This document shows positions 1 through 9,411 of a stretch of DNA of 64,000 bases, piece after piece. Each line of letters begins with the position of its first letter. Within the stretch, counting starts at the first letter, position 1. The DNA is from Bacteroidetes bacterium GWC2_46_850 (GTDB taxonomy: Bacteria > Bacteroidota > Bacteroidia > Bacteroidales > Dysgonomonadaceae): NCBI GenBank assembly GCA_001768325.1, contig MENQ01000021.1, positions 186,001 through 250,000 on the forward strand. Reading direction: 5' to 3'. The position numbers were made by a program, and so were the translations under genes. Below the pieces are notes generated by a model that made no database searches, was not told the DNA's origin, and saw nothing but the letters and a program-made list of their open reading frames with translations.

Positions 1-2934
1 TTAATCCTGTATCATACCCGAAATAAAACATATGCTCAAATAGCGGCACTGGAGAATGACAATATCAAGTCGGCATGGCTCGACAGGGACGATAACCTCT
101 TGTTTCTGGGATTACATCTTGGAGGATTGTGTATTCTGGATTTAAATGGCATGAAACTGAAAAGATACAGCCATATCAGAACGGATCTAAACCAATCCAA
201 TATTGTAAGAAGGATCCTGCCCTGGCATGATAAATATCTGATAGCCACTTACAATGGCTTGTACATCTTTGATAGGGAGGAAGAAACATTTTCAGTTTTT
301 TCAGAGGAACTGCATCAGCATGTGACCTATTTTGTGGATATCGCCATCGATAAACAAAACAATTTATGGGTGGCCAGCAGGGGAGTTTTTAAATATAACA
401 TCACAACCAAAGAGGTTCGGCAGTTTTTTCATGATCCTGCCAACAGTCAATCGTTAAGCAACATAAATGCCAGCAAATTGTTTATTGACTCTCAGGATAG
501 ACTTTGGGTTGCAACCAGCGGAGGTGGTGTGAATCTATACAACCCCGATGGGATGGCATTTTTCAGATTCACTTCCCGAAACACCAATCTGAAGAACGAT
601 TACGTCAGTAACATAACCGAATCTCCTCTCGGCTACCTCTACCTGACAACAACCCGGGGATTGTCCTACATCAACCCCGCTAACAACGAAGTAGTTAATT
701 TTGCCTCAAAAGATGGCATCACACTCAACTCCCTGTTTAACGGCGGGATAGCTGCAAAACCGGATGGAGAGATATATGTAGCCGGCATGAACGGGATGGT
801 TACATTTTACGAACAGGATATTCTGGAATCACTGAAACCCGTGAATTTGTATTTTTCAAACCTCTGGGTAAACAACCGGGAAGTAATACCTGAAAACTCC
901 GGACTGCTAACCGAGACGCTCCCTTTTACCCGACATGTAAAATTCAATCACAAGCAGTCGATCCTCAAGTTTGAATTTTCATCCGATCACATCACTGCGC
1001 TCGACAGATACCGCTATCAATACCGGATTAAAGGGCTCTCCAATGAATGGGTGTCCCTCAGAGAAGGACTTCATGAGGTGAACCTGATGAATCTGGATGC
1101 CGGACATTACATATTGGAGCTAACAGCTCTTTCTCTGAATTCAAAAGAGACGGCAGGCACCACTTCCATTGCTTTTCGTGTCACCCCGCCCTTTTACAGG
1201 AGTACATGGGCTTACATACTTTATTTATTGGCAGGAGTGGCTTTGATACTCTTTTATATAAGATACCTGAAATATAAAATCAGACTGCAATCATCGTTGG
1301 AATATGAGAAAAAAGAAAAAGCGCATATTGAAGAGGTAAATCAATCGAAACTCCGCTTTTTCACCAATATTTCTCACGAATTCAGGACACCGCTTACGTT
1401 AATTACCAGTCAGGTCGACATGCTCTTGCAACAGAAAAAACTGCATCCCGGAATATCAAACAGGATCTTAAGCATCAGCAGGAATGCAGCAATGCTCACC
1501 AGTCTGATCAATGAACTACTCGACTTCAGGAAGATCGACAACGAAAAGATGCCAATTAAAGCGGGTGAATATAATGTTGTTCAATTTGTCCATGAGATAT
1601 ACCTCTCTTTCGAAGAATATGCCGAAGTACAAAAAATCGATTTTTCCTTCCACACTATGGAGGAAACAATCTTACTCTGGTTCGATCAGAATCAGATGCA
1701 AAAGGTCTTCTTCAATTTAATATCCAACGCATTTAAGTATACTCCTAAGGGAGGTAAAATAGCCATCACCATCTCACAGGATGAGAAAAAAGTAGATATC
1801 TCGGTAAAAGACAGCGGCATCGGCATCTCCGCGGAGAACAAAAATAAAATATTCGATCAGTTTTATCAGATCAGCACCATTGCCGAATCCATCGGTACTA
1901 CGATCCCCGGGACGGGACTGGGGCTTGCTTTAACAAAAGGGATCCTGGAGGCCCATCATGCAGTGATCAATGTTGAAAGTGAAGTAAATAAAGGAAGCAA
2001 TTTTGAAGTCATTCTCCTCAAGGGATCTGATCACTTCTCTGATACAGAAAAGATTATCCCTGAAAATCGGGATCAGATAAGTATCAGAAAGATTCAAAAC
2101 TATCTGCCTGAAATCAGGTATGATCTCGAAACCGATTCCGGGGAGAATGTGAAAAGTAACCTGGAAAGAAAAAACTCAATCCTGATTGTGGAAGACAATG
2201 AGGAATTACTGCAGGTCTTGTATCACGTTTTTGAACCGGTATACCATGTTTTCACTGCCACAAACGGGGAGGAAGGACTGGCCAGGACAATTGAAAAACA
2301 GCCGGATATTGTGCTGAGCGACCTGATGATGCCCCATATGTCGGGGAGTGAAATGTGTTTGAAGATAAAAACCAATTTCACGGTCAGCCATATCCCTGTC
2401 GTTTTGCTCACTGCACAAACGGCCGTAGAGTCAAACATCGAAAGTCTGAAGCTGGGTGCTGACGATTACATTACCAAACCCTTCGACGTAGCAGTGCTCC
2501 TGGCGCGGTGCAACAACCTGGTGAACGGACGCAGAATATTGCAGGAGAAATTTGCCCATTCCACAGATATAAGTCCTTACACCCTTGCTTCAAATGAAAT
2601 GGACCGCAACTTTTTGGAGAAAGCAAACAGAGTCATAGAAGAGAATATTGCAAATCCTGATTTTGGGGTCAACGAGTTCTCAAGGGAAATGAATCTGGGA
2701 AGAACAAGTTTGTTTCATAAAATTAAAGGAATCACAGGTCAGACACCCAACGATTTTATGATCACACTAAAAATGAAAAAAGCCACTTTTCTATTGACCA
2801 ACCATCCTGAGTTAAACATCTCCGACATCACCTACCGGCTGGGATTTAATTCTCCCAAATATTTTTCAAAATGTTTTAAAGAACAATTTGGCATGCCCCC
2901 CACAGACTTTAAGTCAATGCATAAACCCGACTAG
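1..2934 (+). CDS. Hybrid two-component system regulator (HTCS), 5' truncated
   Basis: The reading frame is open to base 1, so this is the C-terminal 977 residues of a longer protein; the beginning of its periplasmic sensor lies outside the window. Visible order, in residues from base 1: remaining beta-propeller (Reg_prop) repeats, a Y_Y_Y domain at about 324-395, one membrane helix at about 402-424, a histidine kinase with phospho-acceptor His in HEFRTP (codon 1375), an N box (NLISNAFKYTPKGG) and G boxes (DSGIGI, GTGLGLAL), a receiver domain with phospho-Asp in LSDLMMP (codon 2320), and a C-terminal AraC-type helix-turn-helix. Proteins of this family sense oligosaccharide in the periplasm and activate a neighbouring polysaccharide locus. 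The next gene is a susC, so it probably controls the chondroitin-type locus 3127-18319. Ligand identity is inferred from context only. Confidence 0.95.
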   Translation, partial: LILYHTRNKTYAQIAALENDNIKSAWLDRDDNLLFLGLHLGGLCILDLNGMKLKRYSHIRTDLNQSNIVRRILPWHDKYLIATYNGLYIFDREEETFSVFSEELHQHVTYFVDIAIDKQNNLWVASRGVFKYNITTKEVRQFFHDPANSQSLSNINASKLFIDSQDRLWVATSGGGVNLYNPDGMAFFRFTSRNTNLKNDYVSNITESPLGYLYLTTTRGLSYINPANNEVVNFASKDGITLNSLFNGGIAAKPDGEIYVAGMNGMVTFYEQDILESLKPVNLYFSNLWVNNREVIPENSGLLTETLPFTRHVKFNHKQSILKFEFSSDHITALDRYRYQYRIKGLSNEWVSLREGLHEVNLMNLDAGHYILELTALSLNSKETAGTTSIAFRVTPPFYRSTWAYILYLLAGVALILFYIRYLKYKIRLQSSLEYEKKEKAHIEEVNQSKLRFFTNISHEFRTPLTLITSQVDMLLQQKKLHPGISNRILSISRNAAMLTSLINELLDFRKIDNEKMPIKAGEYNVVQFVHEIYLSFEEYAEVQKIDFSFHTMEETILLWFDQNQMQKVFFNLISNAFKYTPKGGKIAITISQDEKKVDISVKDSGIGISAENKNKIFDQFYQISTIAESIGTTIPGTGLGLALTKGILEAHHAVINVESEVNKGSNFEVILLKGSDHFSDTEKIIPENRDQISIRKIQNYLPEIRYDLETDSGENVKSNLERKNSILIVEDNEELLQVLYHVFEPVYHVFTATNGEEGLARTIEKQPDIVLSDLMMPHMSGSEMCLKIKTNFTVSHIPVVLLTAQTAVESNIESLKLGADDYITKPFDVAVLLARCNNLVNGRRILQEKFAHSTDISPYTLASNEMDRNFLEKANRVIEENIANPDFGVNEFSREMNLGRTSLFHKIKGITGQTPNDFMITLKMKKATFLLTNHPELNISDITYRLGFNSPKYFSKCFKEQFGMPPTDFKSMHKPD

Positions 2935-3041
2935 ACAAAATCGATCCATTGCGCTGTTACTTTAGATGTTAAATCTTTTGACCCGTACGAAAAAGCACCT
3001 TTTTTGAACTATTTTGCCCCCCTCTATCTACCACCTACCTT

Positions 3042-3049
3042 TAACTTTG
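3042..3049 (+). promoter_or_regulatory. Candidate -7 box TAACTTTG of the susC operon
   Basis: This octamer matches the Bacteroidota -7 consensus TAnnTTTG and lies 77 nt before the susC start codon. No TTTG -33 element sits at the usual distance of about 19 nt; the nearest TTTG ends 25 nt upstream. A weak -33 would fit a promoter that depends on the upstream HTCS. Confidence 0.4.
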
Positions 3050-3126
3050 CCACGAGAATGAAAATTTGAAGCCTAAGAACTTTAAATCTTTTTTTAATTT
3101 AATGTCAATAAAAAAACAAAATCTAA

Positions 3127-6100
3127 ATGAAAGTGATCAATCTAAAAACAATGACACTTGTCTTGTTGCTTCTGCTACCGATTTCCTTATTGGCACAAGT
3201 CAATGTTTCCGGTGTCGTATCAGACGAAAGAGGAGAAACACTCCCAGGAGTGAATATCCTCATCAAGGGAACCACAAAGGGCACAGTCACCAATTATGAC
3301 GGAGAATTTACCATTCAGGCGAATCCGAATGACGTGATCGAAGCTTCCTATATCGGCTTCGATTCCCAGGAGATTGCTGTGGGTAATCAAAAAGAAATTA
3401 AAATCATCCTGCGTGAATCCTCCATCCAGATTCAGGAGCTCGAGGTTGTTGCCGTAGGTTATGGAGACGTGAGAAGAAAGGACCTGACCGGATCGGTGGC
3501 CAAGGCCGACATGTCGGAAATCATCAAGACTCCCGTAAACAATATCGCCCAATCGCTGGGAGGGCGGATAGCCGGTGTGCAGGTGTCATCAAAGGATGGC
3601 GGCCTGGGTGATAACTTCAGCATCACGATCAGGGGTGCCGGCTCACTGACTCAAAGCACTGAACCACTTTATGTGGTAGATGGATTCCCCCTGGAATCGA
3701 GTAACATGGGATCATTGAATCCAAACGATATTGAATCCATCGACGTCTTAAAAGACGCGTCGGCTACGGCTATTTACGGATCACGGGGAGCCAACGGGGT
3801 GGTGATCATAACCACCAAAAAAGGAAGTGCCGGAAAACCGCGCATTGAATACAACGGCAACGTGACGGTAAGCAACATTGCTAAAATACAGAGTTTGCTC
3901 TCCGGGTATCAGTTTGTTGAGTTACAGCAGGAGATGATGAACGAAGAAGACTTTGCTCTGAATTATCTACGTGACGGAAGAACGCTCAACGACTATTTAA
4001 CAGAACCTGAATATGACTGGCAGGACGCCATCTACAGGACTGCCATCACCAACAACCATTATCTGTCACTCTCCGGTATGCAGGGAGATTTACAATATTC
4101 CACCTCCGGATCCTATCTGAATCAGGAAGGAATCATCGTCAACTCAAGTTTAGACAAATACCAGGGACGCGTAAGCCTTGACCAGAAATTATTCAACAAC
4201 AAACTGCGATTGCGGGTTATTTCAAATGCCAGCCGTACCGTCAGAAACGGAGCTGATCCCACAGGCGGAGCCACTTCAATGAGCAACGCCCTGATGTACA
4301 GCGTTTGGGGATACCGTCCTGTGTCACCAACAGGTTCGAACCTGATGGAAGAACTGTACGATGATGCCATTGAAATGACCGAAGATTACCGTTTTAATCC
4401 AGTTTTGTCGGCGCAGAACGAATATCGTAAAACCACCACCGACAATTTTAGCGTTAACGGGATGGCGGAATATGAAATCATTAAAAATCTGCGCTTCAGA
4501 GCCACGGGTGGATACCAGCTGGTTAACTACACCAACGAGCAGTTTAACAATTCAAAAACCAAAACCGGTTTTTATCACGACAAGAACTCCCAATACAGAG
4601 GTATCAACGCATTTTACCGTCAATCAAACACCGAAAGGCTTCTGAATGAAAACACATTAACCTATCAGTTTGGTAAAAAAGGACACAATGTAAATCTGTT
4701 GGGTGGGGTCACTTTTCAAAACGAGAGTTACTATGATCATGATATGACCAGCACGTTTATCACCAACGAGATTTTCGGGATGGCCGGATTTGGGAAAAGC
4801 AGCAGCGTCCCCTCGGTGGGATCATCCAAAGGAGAAAATACACTGGCCTCCTATCTTGCCAGGGTGAACTATAATTACCGTTCCAAATACTATGTGACTG
4901 CATCGTTCAGAGCGGACGGATCTTCCAAATTTGCCCCGAAAAACAGGTGGGGATACTTTCCATCCACCTCGCTGGCATGGGCTTTCAGCCGGGAAGATTT
5001 TCTGAAAGACAATGAGATCCTGACAAATGGGAAGCTCAGACTCAGTTATGGTGAGACCGGTAATAACAGGGTAGACAACTATGCCTACAGGGGAATGCTG
5101 GAAACGGGCGATAATACTTTCTACCCGTTCGACAGCAACAAATACATCGCCTATCTGCCTACGAACATGCAGAATGAAAACCTGAAATGGGAAACTACAG
5201 AACAATACAACGTGGGGCTCGATCTGGGCTTCTGGAACGACAGAGTAAGCTTCATTGCAGACTATTACATCAAGAACACACGCGATTTGCTATTGCAGGC
5301 CGACCTGGCTCCATCATCGGGGTATGCATCTGCCATGATGAATATCGGTGAACTGCAGAACCGGGGATTTGAGTTTTCCATTCAGACTGCCAACATACAA
5401 ACAGAAGATTTTCAATGGAATTCGGCATTTAATATCTCATTCAACAAAAATAAGATCACCCGGTTAAATGACGATCAGACAGCAATGACCAATTCGGTAT
5501 ACTGGGATAACAAATACAGAACCATGCCCGCTTACATAAGCCCCGTGGGCAGTCCGGCCGGATTGATGTATGGTTATCTGTACGAAGGAACCTACAAACA
5601 GGAAGATTTTGATATTACACAGAATGAGAACGGCACCACAGTATATACCCCAAAAGAAGGGGTGGTACTCTTCTCCAATCAATCGAGACCTGGTGACCCC
5701 CGTTACACCGATATCAATGAAGATGGTGTCATCAACGATACAGATAAAACCATGATTGGAGAGGGACACCCCAAAGCGATCGGCGGACTAAACAATAGTT
5801 TTGTGTACAAAAATTTAGATCTGAGTTTCTTCTTCCAATTCAGCCTGGGCAATGACATATTGAATGCCAACCGCATGATTTTTGAAAATCCCGCAGGTAA
5901 GAGACATACGAACATGTTTGCTGCTTATGCCGACCGCTGGACGGAAGAAAATACACTAAGCGATATTCCCAGGTCCAATGCAGTAGGTTCACAGGAATAC
6001 AGCAGTTTGTATATTGAAGATGGTTCTTTTATCCGGTTGAAATCGCTCTCCCTCGGATATAATTTCCAGCCTGCACTGCTTTCCCGGTTACATATTGCCG

Positions 6101-6264
6101 CAGCAAGAATCGCTTTCTCGGCAGAGAATTTATTTACCATCACCTCCTATTCTGGAAACGATCCGGAGGTATCGACAAGAAACACGGTATTGACACCGGG
6201 ATTCGACTGGTCGCCCTATCCTCGTTCCAGAAACTATTCACTTTCTCTTAATCTGACCTTTTAA
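3127..6264 (+). CDS. SusC-like TonB-dependent outer-membrane transporter
   Basis: A 1045-residue outer-membrane porin that imports oligosaccharides with energy from TonB. It has a signal peptide ending near LLAQ, a carboxypeptidase-regulatory-like beta domain (about 24-105), a TonB-box-like segment (ELEVVAVGYG), a plug domain (about 110-225, with SITIRGAGS, PLYVVDGFP and DASATAIYGSRGANGV) and a long beta-barrel ending in an aromatic residue (LNLTF). Length is normal for the SusC/RagA family. The susD gene starts 17 nt after its stop, so the pair is co-transcribed. Context with PL8 lyases suggests chondroitin sulfate or hyaluronan oligosaccharides as cargo; the sequence alone does not show the ligand. 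Confidence 0.96.
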   Translation: MKVINLKTMTLVLLLLLPISLLAQVNVSGVVSDERGETLPGVNILIKGTTKGTVTNYDGEFTIQANPNDVIEASYIGFDSQEIAVGNQKEIKIILRESSIQIQELEVVAVGYGDVRRKDLTGSVAKADMSEIIKTPVNNIAQSLGGRIAGVQVSSKDGGLGDNFSITIRGAGSLTQSTEPLYVVDGFPLESSNMGSLNPNDIESIDVLKDASATAIYGSRGANGVVIITTKKGSAGKPRIEYNGNVTVSNIAKIQSLLSGYQFVELQQEMMNEEDFALNYLRDGRTLNDYLTEPEYDWQDAIYRTAITNNHYLSLSGMQGDLQYSTSGSYLNQEGIIVNSSLDKYQGRVSLDQKLFNNKLRLRVISNASRTVRNGADPTGGATSMSNALMYSVWGYRPVSPTGSNLMEELYDDAIEMTEDYRFNPVLSAQNEYRKTTTDNFSVNGMAEYEIIKNLRFRATGGYQLVNYTNEQFNNSKTKTGFYHDKNSQYRGINAFYRQSNTERLLNENTLTYQFGKKGHNVNLLGGVTFQNESYYDHDMTSTFITNEIFGMAGFGKSSSVPSVGSSKGENTLASYLARVNYNYRSKYYVTASFRADGSSKFAPKNRWGYFPSTSLAWAFSREDFLKDNEILTNGKLRLSYGETGNNRVDNYAYRGMLETGDNTFYPFDSNKYIAYLPTNMQNENLKWETTEQYNVGLDLGFWNDRVSFIADYYIKNTRDLLLQADLAPSSGYASAMMNIGELQNRGFEFSIQTANIQTEDFQWNSAFNISFNKNKITRLNDDQTAMTNSVYWDNKYRTMPAYISPVGSPAGLMYGYLYEGTYKQEDFDITQNENGTTVYTPKEGVVLFSNQSRPGDPRYTDINEDGVINDTDKTMIGEGHPKAIGGLNNSFVYKNLDLSFFFQFSLGNDILNANRMIFENPAGKRHTNMFAAYADRWTEENTLSDIPRSNAVGSQEYSSLYIEDGSFIRLKSLSLGYNFQPALLSRLHIAAARIAFSAENLFTITSYSGNDPEVSTRNTVLTPGFDWSPYPRSRNYSLSLNLTF

Positions 6265-6281
6265 TAAAAAAGCATCACAAA

Positions 6282-7847
6282 ATGAAGAATATAATATTTA
6301 CACTGCTTTTTGCCTTCAGTATGCAAGCATGCAGCGACTTTCTTGACACGCGTGCCTACGATTTTGTATCGCCTGAACAGTTTTATCAAAATCAAAACGA
6401 TGCACAGATGGCTTTGGCCGGAGTTTATTCAGCGATGGCCACGGAAAACGTTTATGGCAATCGATACTCATGCATGATTTCCAATGTGGATGACCTGAGT
6501 TTTTACGTTCGACCGGCTACCCAAACAGTGACCCACGTATATGGAAATGATCACAACACCAGCAACACCGATGTTTATAATGCATGGAGTTCCCTGTATA
6601 AAGGGATTGAAAGTGCAAATATCCTGCTTGAAAGAATCGATAATGCCAGTATAGATGAAGCGGTAAAAACCCGCATCAAGGGTGAGGCTAAGTTTCTGAG
6701 AGCCTATTATCATTTTCTGGTTGTCCAGGCATGGAAAGATGTGCCCATCCGGAAAGAATCATTTAAAGATGTCTCCAAATCAGCCTTACAAGCTACACCA
6801 CAGGCCGAGGCACTGGACTGGATCATCAGTGAAATGGAAGAGACTATCGGTATGGTGGATGATGAAACGTATGATGACCGTCCTTCTTACGTAAAAAAAA
6901 CGGTGGTCGAAGGCATCCTGGCCAGGGTATGCCTCACCCGGGCTGGATATCCTACCAACGGTGGGCAACCTTATTATGAAAAAGCCGCAACTTATGCAAA
7001 ATCAGTAAAGGATGCCAACAAGCATGCACTCAACCCCGATGTGTATGAGATGTGGAAAAGAATGGCCAGCGACAGGTATGACACAGAATATAATGAGTCG
7101 ATGTGGGAAGTGGAGTTCATCGGCGCAAGGGAGCTCAATGGAAACTGGACTGACGGGAGAATTGGCAATGTAATCGGTAACATCCAGAAGAACGGCTCTA
7201 CCGAAGGGTTGGGATACAGTTACTGGTTCTATGGCGGCTCCTTGATCCTTTGGGATCTTTTTGATAGCAATGATAAACGCAGGGATCTCTCCATGGCTCC
7301 CTACCAGATCGATGCAAAAGATCAATATAGCTATTGGAAAGATAGTCAGATTGTACAGCGTGCCTGCGGTAAGTTCAGGAGAGAATGGGAAACCTTGACT
7401 CCCCGTCATAAAAATTATACCCAGGAAAATTATCCTGTCATCCGTTATGCCGATGTACTGTTGATGCTGGCTGAAGCAGAAAATGAGGTGAATCAATCCC
7501 CTACTCCGCTCGCTTATGAGGCAATCAACACTGTACGGGAAAGAGCCGGCATTGCACCAATTTCAGGATTATCCTATGCTGAATTTCAACAGGAACTGCG
7601 GGATGAGAGAGGCAGGGAACTCTGCTTTGAATCGTTACGCAAATATGACCTGGTGAGATGGGGAATCTATACCGATGCCATCCAGGCACTCGGCGAAGTC
7701 ACCTATGACAGTCGTTGGCCCGGCGGCAGCAATTACTCTACGGCAAGAGCCTTTGCCGAAAGGACACAGAAGAAGCACGAGTTCCTTCCCATTCCCTTAA
7801 AAGAGTTGGCCATCAATACGGAGCTATCACAGAACCCGCTGTGGTAA
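6282..7847 (+). CDS. SusD/RagB-family glycan-binding lipoprotein
   Basis: A 521-residue surface lipoprotein that forms the lid of the SusC transporter at 3127. The lipobox ends at Cys17 (SMQAC) and is followed by SDFLD, an acidic start typical of surface-exported lipoproteins in this phylum. It has the SusD pattern: an N-terminal helical TPR-like region (EAKFLRAYYHFLVV), a middle variable region, RYADVLLMLAEAENEV, a RERAG segment and the C-terminal FLPIPLKEL...NPLW ending. The susC-susD spacing of 17 nt shows one operon. Which glycan it binds is inferred from the downstream PL8 and GH88 genes. Confidence 0.95.
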   Translation: MKNIIFTLLFAFSMQACSDFLDTRAYDFVSPEQFYQNQNDAQMALAGVYSAMATENVYGNRYSCMISNVDDLSFYVRPATQTVTHVYGNDHNTSNTDVYNAWSSLYKGIESANILLERIDNASIDEAVKTRIKGEAKFLRAYYHFLVVQAWKDVPIRKESFKDVSKSALQATPQAEALDWIISEMEETIGMVDDETYDDRPSYVKKTVVEGILARVCLTRAGYPTNGGQPYYEKAATYAKSVKDANKHALNPDVYEMWKRMASDRYDTEYNESMWEVEFIGARELNGNWTDGRIGNVIGNIQKNGSTEGLGYSYWFYGGSLILWDLFDSNDKRRDLSMAPYQIDAKDQYSYWKDSQIVQRACGKFRREWETLTPRHKNYTQENYPVIRYADVLLMLAEAENEVNQSPTPLAYEAINTVRERAGIAPISGLSYAEFQQELRDERGRELCFESLRKYDLVRWGIYTDAIQALGEVTYDSRWPGGSNYSTARAFAERTQKKHEFLPIPLKELAINTELSQNPLW

Positions 7848-7883
7848 GTAAACTACGAATAAATCAGATGGAGTGATCAAACA

Positions 7884-9410
7884 ATGAGTTACAAAATTTT
7901 CACAGGAATAATTGCTGGTGCAGCCATCTTGGGTGGATGCCAAAACAAATCACAGGAAAACAATGTGAACAAACCCAATGTCATCCTGATTTACACCGAT
8001 GATCTGGGGATAGGCGACCTGAGCTGTTACGGTGCCACAAAAGTGTCTACACCGCATATCGACAGGCTGGCAGGAGAAGGGTTGCGATTTACCAATGCCT
8101 ACGCTACTTCCGCCATGAGCACGCCTTCACGTTATGGAATGCTGACCGGCTTTTATCCCTGGCGAAAAGACAATACCGGAATTGCACCAGGCAATTCCGG
8201 CCTGCTCATCGATACAGCCACTGTCACGGTTGCAGACGTTTTCCAACAGGCAGGATACACAACTGCGGCCATCGGCAAATGGCATCTGGGTCTCGGTCCG
8301 GAGTCGGGGCCCGACTTCAACAGCTACATCTCTCCCAACACCCATGATATCGGCTTCGATTACGAATTTATTATTCCTGCTACTGTCGACCGTGTTCCCT
8401 GTGTATTTGTGGAAAACGGAAGGGTGGTAAACCTCGATCCGACCGACCCGATCTACGTGGATTATGAAAAAAAAGTGGGCGACTGGCCCACAGGAGAGGA
8501 GAATCCGGAGCTGCTCACGTTAAAGCCCAGTCAGGGACACAACAATACCATTGTGAATGGCATCCCAAGGATAGGTTATATGACCGGTGGGAAGTCGGCT
8601 CTCTGGAAAGATGATGAGATTGCACAGACCATCGTCGCCAAAGCAGAAAAATTTATCAATGAGAACAGGGAAAGACCCTTTTTCCTCTTCTTCGGTACAC
8701 ATGATATCCATGTGCCGAGGGTTCCTCATGCCGACTTCAAAGGAAAAAGCGGCTTGGGAGACCGGGGAGATGTGATCCTTCAACTGGATTGGACAGTGGG
8801 AAAAATAACAGAGATCCTGGAAAGCCTGCAGTTACTGGATAATACGATCATCATTTTCTCGAGCGATAACGGCCCGGTCATCGACGACGGGTATGAGGAC
8901 CAGGCCCTTGAACTGCTAAACGGCCATACGCCCATGGGCATGTACCGCGGCGGAAAATACAGCCTCTTTGAGGCCGGCACCAGGGTACCGCTTATTGTCT
9001 ATTGGAAGGATAAAATCAACGCAGGCATACAACAAGCCCGGTTCTCACAAATCGACCTGCTGCGGTCTGTGGCTGCCCTGCTGGATCAGTCGCTGGAAGA
9101 GAAGGCTGCTCCCGATAGTCAAGATGCACTCTCTGTGCTATTGGGCAGGGAAAATAAAGACCGGGATTTCATCATTCACCAGAACCTGAATAATACATTG
9201 AGTATTTCCAAAGACGGTTGGAAGTATTTTACACCCAGTGAACATCCAGCAATAGAACAATGGACCGGCATTGAGTTGGGAAACTCCCGGGAGCCGCAAT
9301 TGTACCATACCGCAGAAGACCCTGCTGAAAAGAACAACGTGGCCGGAAAGTATCCTGACGTGGCCAGAAAAATGTCTTTCATGCTTGATTCCATCCGATC
9401 AAATAATTAA
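7884..9410 (+). CDS. S1-family sulfatase lipoprotein, Ser-type formylglycine site
   Basis: A 508-residue sulfatase that removes sulfate esters from glycosaminoglycan oligosaccharides in the periplasm. It is a predicted lipoprotein (LGGC, Cys19) without acidic residues right after the Cys, so it probably faces the periplasm. Metal and active-site signatures: YTDDLGIGD near the N-terminus, the sulfatase motif STPSR whose Ser79 (codon 8118) would become formylglycine, GKWHLG, and FSSDNGP. The C-terminal subdomain ends with LYHTAEDPAEKNNVA, normal for S1 enzymes. It sits between susD and a PL8 lyase, so a GalNAc sulfate on chondroitin is the likely target. Which position (4-O or 6-O) cannot be settled here. 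Confidence 0.93.
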   Translation: MSYKIFTGIIAGAAILGGCQNKSQENNVNKPNVILIYTDDLGIGDLSCYGATKVSTPHIDRLAGEGLRFTNAYATSAMSTPSRYGMLTGFYPWRKDNTGIAPGNSGLLIDTATVTVADVFQQAGYTTAAIGKWHLGLGPESGPDFNSYISPNTHDIGFDYEFIIPATVDRVPCVFVENGRVVNLDPTDPIYVDYEKKVGDWPTGEENPELLTLKPSQGHNNTIVNGIPRIGYMTGGKSALWKDDEIAQTIVAKAEKFINENRERPFFLFFGTHDIHVPRVPHADFKGKSGLGDRGDVILQLDWTVGKITEILESLQLLDNTIIIFSSDNGPVIDDGYEDQALELLNGHTPMGMYRGGKYSLFEAGTRVPLIVYWKDKINAGIQQARFSQIDLLRSVAALLDQSLEEKAAPDSQDALSVLLGRENKDRDFIIHQNLNNTLSISKDGWKYFTPSEHPAIEQWTGIELGNSREPQLYHTAEDPAEKNNVAGKYPDVARKMSFMLDSIRSNN

Positions 9411-9411
9411 C

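Noticed and set aside
2976-3020. TTTTGA-like repeats (2976, 3002, 3012) before the first susC as an HTCS operator
   Set aside because: The copies are short, unevenly spaced and within an AT/C-rich stretch; there is no second promoter with the same pattern to compare.
3066-3299. A short plus-strand frame at the start of the susC gene
   Set aside because: It overlaps the SusC signal peptide in another frame and shows no family features.
9271-9411. N-terminal extension of the first PL8 gene
   Set aside because: It would overlap the sulfatase gene by 140 bp and bury the signal peptide; the ATG at 9412 explains the data better.
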